Shown: piece after piece, positions 1-7,407 of the stretch
Numbering within the stretch: position 1 is the stretch's first letter
How the letters are laid out: each line of letters opens with the position of its first letter
DNA from: Verrucomicrobiota bacterium
GTDB lineage: Bacteria > Verrucomicrobiota > Verrucomicrobiia > Opitutales > Opitutaceae
DNA: 8,436 bases
Assembly: GCA_023430825.1 (NCBI GenBank)
Contig: JAEYYL010000364.1
Coordinates: 1 to 8,436, forward strand
Reading direction: 5' to 3'
Made by a program: the position numbers and the translations under genes
The notes under the pieces: generated by a model
Seen by the model: the letters and a program-made list of their open reading frames with translations, nothing else
The model's database searches: none
Told to the model about the DNA's origin: nothing

Positions 1-1415
1 TTGTTGACTGAAACGCGCAAAAAGACGGGGCCGGTGGGCGGGAGGGGGGCGCGATGGGTGATCGCGGAGGGTTGGGCGTGGGCGTGGCGAACGGCGACCT
101 GGACGAGCTGACCTTCGCGGAGGCCGATCCAGGCGTAGTCGTAGCCGAAGACGAGGAGGCCGGCGGAATCGCCGGGGTGGGCGGGGTTGAAATCGAGTTG
201 CGTGGTGACGACGAACTCGGGGGCGGGGAATTTTTGGAGGAGGAGGTGCGGTGCGGTGTAGAGGTTGTCGGCGACGATCGGCTGCGCGAACAGGCGCAGC
301 CAGCCGGGCCGTTCGGTGAGCGAATGCCAGTCGTCGCGGGGATTGGCCTGCCATTGCCATTGCGGGCCGAGACGCGGGCCGGCGAAATCGTCGGAGGAGG
401 GCGGTGCGGCGAGGGCGGAGGCGGGTGAGGCAATGGGTTTGGGATGGACGAGAACGGGTTCGCCGAGGCCGTCGCCTTCGGGGTCCGAGCCGGGGACGGG
501 CCAGCCATCGCGCCAGGCGACGGGCTGGAGGTGAACGACGCGGCCGTAGGCGTGTTTGTCCTGGAAGTGGAGAAACCAGGAGGTGCCGTCGGCGAGATCG
601 ATGAGGGCGCCTTGATGGGGGCCGTTGATGGGAGTGCGACCTTGGGCGAGCACGATGCGATCCTCGTAGGGGCCGCGCAGGGAGCGGGAGCGGAAGACGG
701 ACTGCCAGCCGGTTTTCACGCCGCCGGCGGGAGCGAAAATATAATACCAGCCGTCGCGGCGATAAAGTTTCGGACCTTCGAGGGTCGTGTAGCCGGGGCG
801 GGCGTGACCATCGATCAGGACGCCAAGGTCCTCGGAGACGGAGGTGCCGTCGGCGGTGAGTTTGAGCAGGGAGAGGATATTGGCGATCCCGGCGCGGCTT
901 TTGGCCCAGCCGTGAATCAGGTAGAGGGAGCCGTCGTCGTCCCAGAGCGGACACGGATCGATCAGGCCGCGCCCGGGTCGCACGAGCACGGGTTCGCTCC
1001 AGGGACCGCGCGGATCGGTGGCGGTGACGAGGTAGAGACCGAAGTCGGGATCGGGGTAATAGATCCAGAATTTGCCGTCGTGATGCCGGAGGGAGGGGGC
1101 CCAGACGCCCTTGCCGTGCTGGGGCGTGGCGAACGTATCCAGAGGTTGGAGACGGGGGAGGGCGTGGGCGACGAGGCGCCAGTTGACGAGGTCGGTCGAG
1201 TGGAGGATGGGGAGGCCGGGCACGTGGCTGAAACTCGAGGAAACCATCCAGAAATCGTCGCCGACGCGGATGGCATCGGGATCGGAGTAATCGGCGTGCA
1301 GGATGGGATTGCGGTAGGTGCCGTCGCCGCGATCCGGCTGCCAAGGGATGGCGCCTCCGACAGCGGAGGCGGAAAAGAAGGTCAGAAAAGACATGAGAGA
1401 GGCACGGCGATTCAT
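1..1415 (-). CDS. Exported GH43 beta-xylosidase/arabinofuranosidase-like hydrolase, 3' end cut off
   Basis: About 471 codons are visible before the gene leaves the window at base 1. From the ATG at 1415 the protein begins with a short basic stretch and a hydrophobic run (about residues 8-22), read as a signal peptide, so it probably acts in the periplasm or outside the cell. The GH43 five-bladed propeller follows. The NPIL..DYSDPDAIR motif carries the likely general base Asp45, LIDPCPLWDDDG the pKa-modulating Asp153, and TLEGPKLY the general acid Glu213. Later blades show GPHQGALID, FLHFQDK and GRVVHLQPVAWRDGWPV, which resemble the GH43 beta-xylosidase-type subfamily with a C-terminal domain. 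From about residue 341 (SDDFAG...) a concanavalin-like C-terminal domain begins; it stays in frame to the edge (GPVFLRVSVN). Family enzymes hydrolyse xylo- or arabino-oligosaccharides; the exact substrate cannot be read here. The gene lies 7 bases after the GT-C/TPR gene. An alternative in-frame ATG at 1451 has a better ribosome binding site but a less typical signal-peptide start. Confidence 0.92.
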   Translation of the reverse strand, partial: MNRRASLMSFLTFFSASAVGGAIPWQPDRGDGTYRNPILHADYSDPDAIRVGDDFWMVSSSFSHVPGLPILHSTDLVNWRLVAHALPRLQPLDTFATPQHGKGVWAPSLRHHDGKFWIYYPDPDFGLYLVTATDPRGPWSEPVLVRPGRGLIDPCPLWDDDGSLYLIHGWAKSRAGIANILSLLKLTADGTSVSEDLGVLIDGHARPGYTTLEGPKLYRRDGWYYIFAPAGGVKTGWQSVFRSRSLRGPYEDRIVLAQGRTPINGPHQGALIDLADGTSWFLHFQDKHAYGRVVHLQPVAWRDGWPVPGSDPEGDGLGEPVLVHPKPIASPASALAAPPSSDDFAGPRLGPQWQWQANPRDDWHSLTERPGWLRLFAQPIVADNLYTAPHLLLQKFPAPEFVVTTQLDFNPAHPGDSAGLLVFGYDYAWIGLREGQLVQVAVRHAHAQPSAITHRAPLPPTGPVFLRVSVN

Positions 1416-1422
1416 GAATTGT

Positions 1423-3411
1423 TCAACGCCATCGTTCTGCCTCGCCCGCATGGAGCTGCGCCTCCTCGAGGTGGCCCAGACGCCGCAGGGCGAGCGCCAG
1501 GTCGCGATGGACCTCGGGCAGGTTGGGATCGAGCCGAAGGGCTTCGCGAAACAGGGCGAGTGCCGCGTCGGTTTGATCGCTTCTATAGAGCACGCGTCCG
1601 TAGATCTGGCGCGGTGCGGCGGACGCCGGATTGAGGGTCATGGCGCGCTCGAAATGCGGACGGGCCTCGGCGAGCCGATCGCTCAACGCGAGCGCGAGAC
1701 CGTAATACAGCGGGGCTTCCGGATGGTCCGGACGGAGCCGGAGGGTTTCCGCGAAGTGCGGAATCGCCGCGGCGAACGCGCCTCGTTCGGCTTCGGCGAG
1801 TCCCAGATTGTAATGCGCGTCGGCGAGCTGAGGCTGCAGTGCGATCGCGCGTTGGAAACGGCTCACGGCCTCTTCGATGCGCCCCAATCTGACGAGAGCG
1901 ATGCCGAGATTGTTCTCGGCAGGAGCATAGCCGGGTTGCACGTGCAGCGCGCGCTCGAGCAAAGGCAGCGCTTCGGCGGCGCGACCGGTGCGCGTGAGAT
2001 TATCCGCGAGATTGCTGAGCGCTTCCGGATAGTCCGGCTTCAGCTCCACGGCGCGCAGGGCGTGGGGCAGCGCTTCGGCGGGCGATCCACGCGCCGTCAG
2101 TTCGGCGGCAAGATTATGATGCGCGACCCAGCTATCCGGACTATTGGCGAGCGTCGCCCGATACAGGGCGATCGAATTCACGTAGTGGGCGCTTTGCTGC
2201 CAGGTGAACAGACCCGAGACCGCGATGAGCACGCAACCGATCGCCTGTGCGCCGCGCCACGACAGGCCGCAACGTCCACTCTGCGCCGCGCTCACCATGC
2301 CGGCGGCGGCGAGGGCGAAGGGGGCGAGGCTGGCGAGGTATTGGAAATGGTCCGCCACATACGAGAACACGAACGGATAGACGTTCACGAACCCGAGCAC
2401 CGGGAACAGGGTCCCCCCAAAGAGGAGAACCGACGCGAGCAACCCGCGCCCGTGTCCGCGGCGGGCGCGCCAGACCAAGGCGCCGAGCACGGCAAGCGTC
2501 GCGGCGGGAAAGAGGTATTGCCACGCTGCGCCGGCATCGATGTCCCAACGCGGATAGAAAAACGCGAGGTCCGCCGGCCAGACCAGTTTGCCGAGGTAGA
2601 ACCAGACGACTCGTCCCGCCAGCAGTCCGCGTTCGACGAGGCTCAACTCGAAGTCGGCGCCCTGTGCGCCGATGCCGCTCCGCTCGAACCAGGCGGTGAA
2701 AAGCCCGGCGGCGATCCCAGAGGCGAACCAAGGCAGCAAGGGTCGCACGTCGACGCGCCACGAGAGGTATCCGCGACGCCACCACACCACGACCAGCAAG
2801 GCGGCGGGCAGCGTGGCGGTGACCGTTTTCGTGAGCAATGCCGCCAGGAACCAGAGCGTCGCGATCGCGTAGCGTCCGGGGCGGCGTTCCTCCTCGAACC
2901 GCAGCCACGCGAGCGCTGCCGCAAGGTAGAACACGGCGGAAAGGGTGTTTTTCTGCTCGGAAATCCAGGCGACCGACTCGACACACACCGGGTGGAGAGC
3001 GAACAGGAAACCGGCCAGCAGGGCGCCCGGAACCTGCAGTCGCCGCAGGAGAGCCACGAACAAGCAGGCGGCCGTCGCATGCCAGATCACGTTGATCAGG
3101 TGATAGCCGAGTGTCGCATCGCCCCAGAGCAGGTGCTCCAGCCAGAATGCCGAATGCAGCAGCGGATAATATTGCTGCGTGACTCCCGGTTCGAACCAGA
3201 TGCGCAGTAAACCGGACCATGATTGCAGGTCCGGACTGGTGACATGCCCCGCATCATCCCAGAGGAAATCGCCGCGAAGACAGGGCCAATAAACGGCCAC
3301 GGTGGCGCTCAGAAGCAGGAGGAAGACGATACCCAGCGGCCAGGTTCCGGCGCGCACCGCGACCTGAGGCGGCGTTTGTCGGGTGGGCACCGATTTCCTG
3401 GCGTGCTTCAT
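1423..3411 (-). CDS. Polytopic membrane protein with seven TPR repeats, GT-C/TMTC-like putative glycosyltransferase
   Basis: 662 residues from the ATG at 3411. The first two thirds hold roughly ten hydrophobic membrane segments, beginning with GIVFLLLLSATVAVYWP. An acidic first-loop motif (GDFLWDDAGHV, Asp52-Asp53) follows, then YYPLLHSAFWLEHLLWG and ESVAWISEQKNTLSAVFYL, a pattern I associate with bacterial GT-C proteins related to eukaryotic TMTC O-mannosyltransferases, where a first-loop acidic pair is catalytic. Later segments include LLTKTVTATLPAALLVVVWW and FSYVADHFQYLASL. The last ~235 residues form seven consecutive 34-residue TPR units, each ending in a pattern like A(L/V)xLxP; the last unit ends at the C-terminus (EAERWR). 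By family analogy it may transfer a sugar from a lipid-linked donor to an exported protein, but activity and acceptor are inference. A TTG at 3426 would add five residues but lies in the upstream terminator's T-run, so ATG 3411 is preferred. No Shine-Dalgarno is seen. It probably shares a transcript with the GH43 gene 7 bases downstream. Confidence 0.88.
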   Translation of the reverse strand: MKHARKSVPTRQTPPQVAVRAGTWPLGIVFLLLLSATVAVYWPCLRGDFLWDDAGHVTSPDLQSWSGLLRIWFEPGVTQQYYPLLHSAFWLEHLLWGDATLGYHLINVIWHATAACLFVALLRRLQVPGALLAGFLFALHPVCVESVAWISEQKNTLSAVFYLAAALAWLRFEEERRPGRYAIATLWFLAALLTKTVTATLPAALLVVVWWRRGYLSWRVDVRPLLPWFASGIAAGLFTAWFERSGIGAQGADFELSLVERGLLAGRVVWFYLGKLVWPADLAFFYPRWDIDAGAAWQYLFPAATLAVLGALVWRARRGHGRGLLASVLLFGGTLFPVLGFVNVYPFVFSYVADHFQYLASLAPFALAAAGMVSAAQSGRCGLSWRGAQAIGCVLIAVSGLFTWQQSAHYVNSIALYRATLANSPDSWVAHHNLAAELTARGSPAEALPHALRAVELKPDYPEALSNLADNLTRTGRAAEALPLLERALHVQPGYAPAENNLGIALVRLGRIEEAVSRFQRAIALQPQLADAHYNLGLAEAERGAFAAAIPHFAETLRLRPDHPEAPLYYGLALALSDRLAEARPHFERAMTLNPASAAPRQIYGRVLYRSDQTDAALALFREALRLDPNLPEVHRDLALALRRLGHLEEAQLHAGEAERWR
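1461..1467 (-). promoter_or_regulatory. Possible Shine-Dalgarno site for an alternative GH43 start at 1451
   Basis: On the minus strand this reads GAGGAGG, nine bases upstream of an ATG at 1451-1449 that is in frame with the GH43 gene. Using that start would add 12 residues and make the gene overlap the last 29 bases of the GT-C/TPR gene, implying translational coupling. The same bases encode Leu-Glu-Glu in the last TPR repeat, where Glu-Glu is common, so the match may be accidental. The start at 1415 has no visible Shine-Dalgarno sequence. Confidence 0.4.
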
Positions 3412-3424
3412 TGACGAGAAGGAC

Positions 3425-3458
3425 AAAAATCGCCGGCACGGGGAGCAGTGCCGGCGAT
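3425..3458 (-). terminator. Intrinsic terminator downstream of the TonB-dependent receptor gene
   Basis: A perfect 11-bp stem pairs 3448-3458 with 3429-3439 around an 8-base loop (3440-3447). On the minus strand the second arm runs into five T residues (3429-3425). It starts 32 bases after the receptor stop codon, and the stem is GC-rich. This is a textbook Rho-independent terminator for leftward transcription. It ends only about 13 bases before the start codon of the GT-C/TPR gene, so that gene is either read through or uses a promoter overlapping the terminator or receptor 3' end. Confidence 0.85.
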
Positions 3459-3490
3459 GACTACAATCACAGATGTGTCACAGGGACGGC

Positions 3491-6400
3491 CTAGAGCTCA
3501 AACGTCGCGGAGAGGATGAATTGGCGTGGATCGACGATGCGGTAGGTGGCGGCCCGGCCATCGAAGAAGGCCTGCGTCGCCTGGAGGTCTCCGCCATCTT
3601 CGAAGACGTTTCTGACGTTGAGCTGGAACTTGGCGCGCACCCTGCCGTTGAACATCCGGGTATTATACGTCATGAACATGTCCACGAACGTCTCGGACGG
3701 CGAGTAGATCGGGCGGTTCGGGTCGAGTTCGAGGATGCGGTTCGCCGCTTGCCTGAGATCCATGCCGTCCGTGTAGCCAAGACCGTAGAAACCGATCGAG
3801 CCCTTGCTCTGGTAGCGCAACGAGCCGCCGACGCTCACGTTTTTGAGGATTCGGTGATCGGTGAGGCCGGCCAGGTTATACCGCGTATTGAACTTGGCTT
3901 GGTATTCGCGGAGCTGGGGCCGGGGACGGCCGATCAGGGCGCGGAACACGGACATCGGTGCGTTGACATTGCCGGCGAAGTTGGTGGCGGCCGAATTGGT
4001 GGCGTTGTAGCCGCCGTTGGTCGCGCCCGACGAGAATTGGGTGCCGAGGATATTCCACCAGAGCAGGTGGCCCGTGGCGCCGGTGGAAATGTTGGCGGCA
4101 TTGATGGGCGTCGTCACACCGTCGATGGTGGCCGTGGTCTGGGTGTAGCGCGGGTCCTCGAGGGTTGTCCAGACGGGCATGCGCTCGGCGATGTAATCGT
4201 CCACCGCGGCGCCGGCGGAGGTATTGATCGCCTGGGTTTTCGTGACCGACGCGCTGACCGTCCAGTTCCGGTTGGGGTTGTAGTTGATTTCGAGTTCGTG
4301 GCCCTTCGATTGCATATCGTTCACCGCGGCGTAGGTGCCGTTGGCACCGATGGTCCTCAGACCTGTATATTGTTCGAGGGGCATCTTGATGGCCGCGGCG
4401 ATCTGTTCATCCGAGGCGGTTCCCCCGGTCCCGGTTCCGCTCAGCCAGGCGGTGGCTTGTTTTCTGAGGTTCCACGCATCGTTCGCGACAAAGCCTTCGT
4501 AGCGCAGGATGCGCTGCGCCATGGTGGCGATGTCACCGTCGCGCAGGTTGAGCTGCAGTGTGTCGAACTTCGTGTAGCGGAGGGAGAGTTTTCCATCGAA
4601 CAGGGTGAGCCAAACGCCGATATCTTTGGTCGTGCCGGTCTGGTTGGGCAGTTTGTTGAGGAAGAGATCGTAGGCCGGGCCCTGCGCAACGAAGTTGTCG
4701 GATTTGTTATAGGTAAGACCGAGGCCGCCGAGCGTCTCGGCCAGGAGCCGGCTGACGCCGGAGCGCGTTTGAATTTGGGACTGGATGAAGCGCAGGTCGC
4801 GGAAGGGACGGGCGACAACCGACATGGTCTCGGTCTTGCCCGAGGCGACGCGCCAAGTGCTGTCCCAGCGATTGGCGGAACTGAAGTCGTAGTCGCGAAG
4901 GTCGGAGGTGAGCAGCGGGAACGGGGAGTTCCGATCGTTCACGGTGTCTTCGCGCAAGCCGAAGGTGCCAACGAGTTTTCCGCCGAGGAACGTGCTCTGA
5001 AGCACGCCGCCGACGGTCTTCACGACGGTGTTGAGATTCGAGAAACCACCGCCGGCGCCCGGGGTCCAGCCGACCGTGGTCTCGTCCTTGAAGATCTGGG
5101 TGGCCGACGGTCCCCAGACATAGGGCAGCGTGGCTCCTTCCGGGAAGTAGCTCGGAGCGTATTCGATCGGTCCGCCTACGGTGCTGCCGACATAGTATTG
5201 CTCGTTGAGGCGGGCGTAATTGTTCAACGGCTGCAGCGCGCCGGAAGCGTTGAGATACTGCGGGAGGAGGTTGCTGTTCGACTGATAGCCCAACGGGGCG
5301 TTGATGCTGGCGTATCGCTGCAGGTAGGGTGTGTCGAGGTCCAGCGCGGTGTGCCGGTAGTTGTAACTATAGTTCTTGCGATCCTTGTATTCGTAATAGC
5401 CGAGGATCTGCTGGGTGCCGATCCATTTGAGCCAGCTCGGCTCTTGGGAGAGATCGATGCGATAGACGGCCTGGGCCCGCGCGGTGTCCCATACCTTGGG
5501 GTCATTCCGCAGATAAGGTTCGTTGCTCCGGAGGTAGGGACGGCCGAAGTAGGGGTTCGGCGTGCCGTCGAGGTAGTGCGTGTTCACATCGACCTGGAGC
5601 TGGCCGACGTTGCTGTTCACGCTCGCGCGGCCCATGGGCTGGTTTTCGACGCGCTTGGAGTCCTCGCGCAGAAAAGTGCCTTGGGCGGCCAAGGTCTGAC
5701 GCGGGGTGTTCAGGATGATCTGATCGATCTGGGCAAGGTAGATGTCGACGTCGTCCCACGCCTTGCTGTTGCCCATCAGGTTGATTTCGGTCCAATCGTA
5801 GATCGAGCGGTCAGAGATGGGCTGGGCGACCGAATTATATAGTGGCTGCTGCGTCGCGGTATAGGTGTCCGATGGACCCGTGGTCAGAAGGCCGACACCG
5901 ACGGCGGAGGCGGAGAACGGATCGGTCACGGAGTAGTTGTTTCCCGCTGGGCTGGCTGGATTGCCGGTATATCGAGCGATGGTCCAATAGGGAGCTTCGC
6001 CGGGTGCGCCGATTTGGAAGGGCGAACGCGTTTCCGCGCCGCCGGTGATGAAAGAAGGTGCCGCCGTATAAGGCGTGGTGGAGCCGACTACGTTGCCGTT
6101 GCCCATGACGCGGCCATCGGCGAACGTGACCAGACGGGTGACGGGATTCCAACCCGGCCGACCAGCGTCGAACCAGTCCGTGTAGTAATCGCGCGGGGTG
6201 GTGAAGTTGGGCCGCACGGCGGAGTTGTTGTAATTATACCAGGAGCCCGTGATCGTCGTGTTCTTGAAGGGCCGGGCCTTCACCTGGAGGCTGAGGCGGC
6301 GGGTGTCCTCGCCGGAGGGTTTACGAATAAATGCGGTGTGCTGGTAGGCATAGCTGGCGCGGATCGCGAGCTTGTTACGGAAGAGCATCCGGTTCACGTC

Positions 6401-7039
6401 GAGCGAGCCGCGCCAGCCGCCGTAACTGTCGGCGCGCGTCTCGACGCGGTTGAAATTCCGGGTGAGGTTGGCGGTGGCCGCCACTTGGTTGACGGTGCCG
6501 GAGGCGTTGCCCAAGCCGAAGATGTTGGCGTTCGGGCCCCGGCTCAGCTCCAGCGAATCTATCCAGAGCGGGTCCACCGGCACGCGGCCCGTCATCTCGA
6601 TGTTGTTGAAAGCGATGTTGGCGTTGCCGATCCCGCGCACGCGATTGGCGTTGTTCGGATTGAGGCTGACGTTGTCGACGACCGCCCCGGTGCGGTCGGT
6701 CACGAAGTTGGAATAGGAATTGGTGCCCTCGGTGCTCGCCATGTGGTCGAACACGTCGTTCACGTCGAGCATCGCGAAGTCCTGCATCTGCTCTTTCGAC
6801 ATCACGGTGATCGACTGGCCCAGATCCTCGATTTTCGAATTGAGGCGCGTGCCGGACATCGTGTTCGACTGGAAGTAGCCGTTGGTTTCAGCGGTGACTT
6901 CGAACGGCGAGAGGGTGACGACTTCGTCCTCGGCAGGAGCCGGCGCGGTGGCCTGGCCGAAAGACGACGAGGCGATCAAGACGCAACACACGAGGGTCCA
7001 GAGCAGGGCGAGCGGGCGGGGTGGCAGACGGTGGTTCAT
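3491..7039 (-). CDS. Large TonB-dependent outer-membrane receptor
   Basis: 1182 residues from ATG 7039 to TAG 3493-3491. A signal peptide covers about residues 1-30 (basic start, LALLWTLVCCVLIASSSFGQA). It is followed by a Pro/Ala/Glu linker and a TonB-box-like VVTLSPFEV at 40-48. The plug domain spans roughly 56-200, with SGTRLNSKIEDLGQSITVMSKEQMQDF, a VRGIGNANIAFNN stretch and the LELSRGPNANIFGLGNASGTVNQV motif typical of plug domains. The remainder shows alternating beta-barrel strands (for example VETRADSYGGWRGSLDVNR and LEINYNPNRNWTVSASVTKTQ), ending in TYRIVDPRQFILSATFEL. No STN signalling domain precedes the plug, so it is a transducer-free transporter. It is larger than common siderophore receptors (about 700-800 residues), resembling the oversized receptors abundant in Opitutaceae. 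It would import a bulky ligand across the outer membrane using TonB energy; the adjacent GH43 and LacI genes suggest a saccharide, but the ligand is unknown. No SusD-like gene is nearby. The start codon lacks a clear Shine-Dalgarno. An intrinsic terminator follows. Confidence 0.95.
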   Translation of the reverse strand: MNHRLPPRPLALLWTLVCCVLIASSSFGQATAPAPAEDEVVTLSPFEVTAETNGYFQSNTMSGTRLNSKIEDLGQSITVMSKEQMQDFAMLDVNDVFDHMASTEGTNSYSNFVTDRTGAVVDNVSLNPNNANRVRGIGNANIAFNNIEMTGRVPVDPLWIDSLELSRGPNANIFGLGNASGTVNQVAATANLTRNFNRVETRADSYGGWRGSLDVNRMLFRNKLAIRASYAYQHTAFIRKPSGEDTRRLSLQVKARPFKNTTITGSWYNYNNSAVRPNFTTPRDYYTDWFDAGRPGWNPVTRLVTFADGRVMGNGNVVGSTTPYTAAPSFITGGAETRSPFQIGAPGEAPYWTIARYTGNPASPAGNNYSVTDPFSASAVGVGLLTTGPSDTYTATQQPLYNSVAQPISDRSIYDWTEINLMGNSKAWDDVDIYLAQIDQIILNTPRQTLAAQGTFLREDSKRVENQPMGRASVNSNVGQLQVDVNTHYLDGTPNPYFGRPYLRSNEPYLRNDPKVWDTARAQAVYRIDLSQEPSWLKWIGTQQILGYYEYKDRKNYSYNYRHTALDLDTPYLQRYASINAPLGYQSNSNLLPQYLNASGALQPLNNYARLNEQYYVGSTVGGPIEYAPSYFPEGATLPYVWGPSATQIFKDETTVGWTPGAGGGFSNLNTVVKTVGGVLQSTFLGGKLVGTFGLREDTVNDRNSPFPLLTSDLRDYDFSSANRWDSTWRVASGKTETMSVVARPFRDLRFIQSQIQTRSGVSRLLAETLGGLGLTYNKSDNFVAQGPAYDLFLNKLPNQTGTTKDIGVWLTLFDGKLSLRYTKFDTLQLNLRDGDIATMAQRILRYEGFVANDAWNLRKQATAWLSGTGTGGTASDEQIAAAIKMPLEQYTGLRTIGANGTYAAVNDMQSKGHELEINYNPNRNWTVSASVTKTQAINTSAGAAVDDYIAERMPVWTTLEDPRYTQTTATIDGVTTPINAANISTGATGHLLWWNILGTQFSSGATNGGYNATNSAATNFAGNVNAPMSVFRALIGRPRPQLREYQAKFNTRYNLAGLTDHRILKNVSVGGSLRYQSKGSIGFYGLGYTDGMDLRQAANRILELDPNRPIYSPSETFVDMFMTYNTRMFNGRVRAKFQLNVRNVFEDGGDLQATQAFFDGRAATYRIVDPRQFILSATFEL

Positions 7040-7231
7040 GGTGGTGTTAGTGGGTTGGCGGAAGCGGGATGGCGGCGCGCGGGTGTATTGCTCACGTGGT
7101 TACGCCGGCGCGCAGGTCGGAAAGCACTCTGAAACGGAAAAAGCGGGTTGGGGTTGGGCCCGGAAGACTCCAAGGGCGGGGGAGCGAGGTGCGCATGGCA
7201 CTCGCAGGCGGCGGGCGCGACAAGTGGGTCG

Positions 7232-7243
7232 AATGCGCGCATT
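7232..7243. promoter_or_regulatory. Perfect palindrome, candidate operator upstream of the receptor gene
   Basis: The sequence AATGCGCGCATT is a 12-bp perfect palindrome centred about 200 bases upstream of the receptor start. Direct repeats of GTCGAAT lie at both sides, at 7229-7235 (overlapping the left arm) and 7244-7250. A similar core occurs at 7271-7280. Its position between a LacI-family gene and the receptor makes it a candidate binding site, but it does not match the classical LacI-family consensus (TGNAANCGNTTNCA), and alternating GC runs arise readily in high-GC DNA. Confidence 0.25.
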
Positions 7244-7380
7244 GTCGAATTGGCGCACGAAACGAGCGGGTATGCGCGCGAAGCCGATGCTGCTGTCGTC
7301 GGGTCGCGGGGCTTTCCCTTGTTCGCGCGAGGAGCGTCCCCGGATGAAGGAGTGTTGAGTCCGGAAGCGCCCGGCGAGGA

Positions 7381-7399
7381 CCCCGGGTTCCAACCGGGG
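7381..7399 (-). terminator. Hairpin just after the LacI-type gene, possible weak terminator
   Basis: CCCCGG (7381-7386) pairs with CCGGGG (7394-7399), with possible extra TT/AA pairing across a one-base bulge. It begins 9 bases beyond the regulator stop codon on the minus strand. There is no T-run after the stem in that direction, so it is not a classical intrinsic terminator; it may slow polymerase or protect the 3' end. Confidence 0.3.
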
Positions 7400-7407
7400 A
7401 AAACGGG

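Larger units (their letters stand above)
7040..7407. other. Noncoding interval between the LacI-type regulator and the receptor gene
   Basis: This 368-base GC-rich stretch should hold the promoter and leader of the receptor gene, transcribed leftward. I found no convincing -35/-10 pair on the minus strand. It contains a 12-bp perfect palindrome at 7232-7243, a direct repeat GTCGAAT at 7229-7235 and 7244-7250, related GCGCAT-type cores near 7190 and 7271, a CACGTG palindrome at 7093-7098, and a hairpin at 7381-7399. Short reading frames cross it on both strands but none has a recognisable protein or a good ribosome binding site. Confidence 0.7.

Noticed and set aside
1..60. Apparent frameshift near the truncated end of the GH43 gene
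   Set aside because: A miscounted C-run (six C residues at 44-49 on the complement) caused the impression. Recounted, the frame continues as APLPPTGPVFLRVSVN, as expected for the C-terminal domain.
444..3210. Plus-strand open frames opposite the GH43 and GT-C/TPR genes (444-1634 and 1318-3210)
   Set aside because: Low-complexity Arg/Gly/Glu/Ala composition with no domain; they mirror real minus-strand genes with matching family motifs.
3424..3426. TTG start for the GT-C/TPR gene
   Set aside because: It lies in the T-run of the terminator and lacks a ribosome binding site; the ATG 15 bases downstream is more plausible.
3467..3482. CRP-like TGTGA...TGTGA sequence downstream of the receptor stop
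   Set aside because: The two TGTGA elements are in direct, not inverted, orientation, and no promoter with usable spacing is visible.
3473..5842. Long open frame (789 codons) on the plus strand opposite the receptor gene
   Set aside because: It is antisense to a clearly coding gene, has no recognisable domain, and is rich in Val, Gly, Glu and Arg as expected from the complement of high-GC codons. Long shadow frames are normal here.
7093..7098. CACGTG palindrome near the receptor start as an operator
   Set aside because: Symmetry does not extend past six bases, so it is expected by chance.
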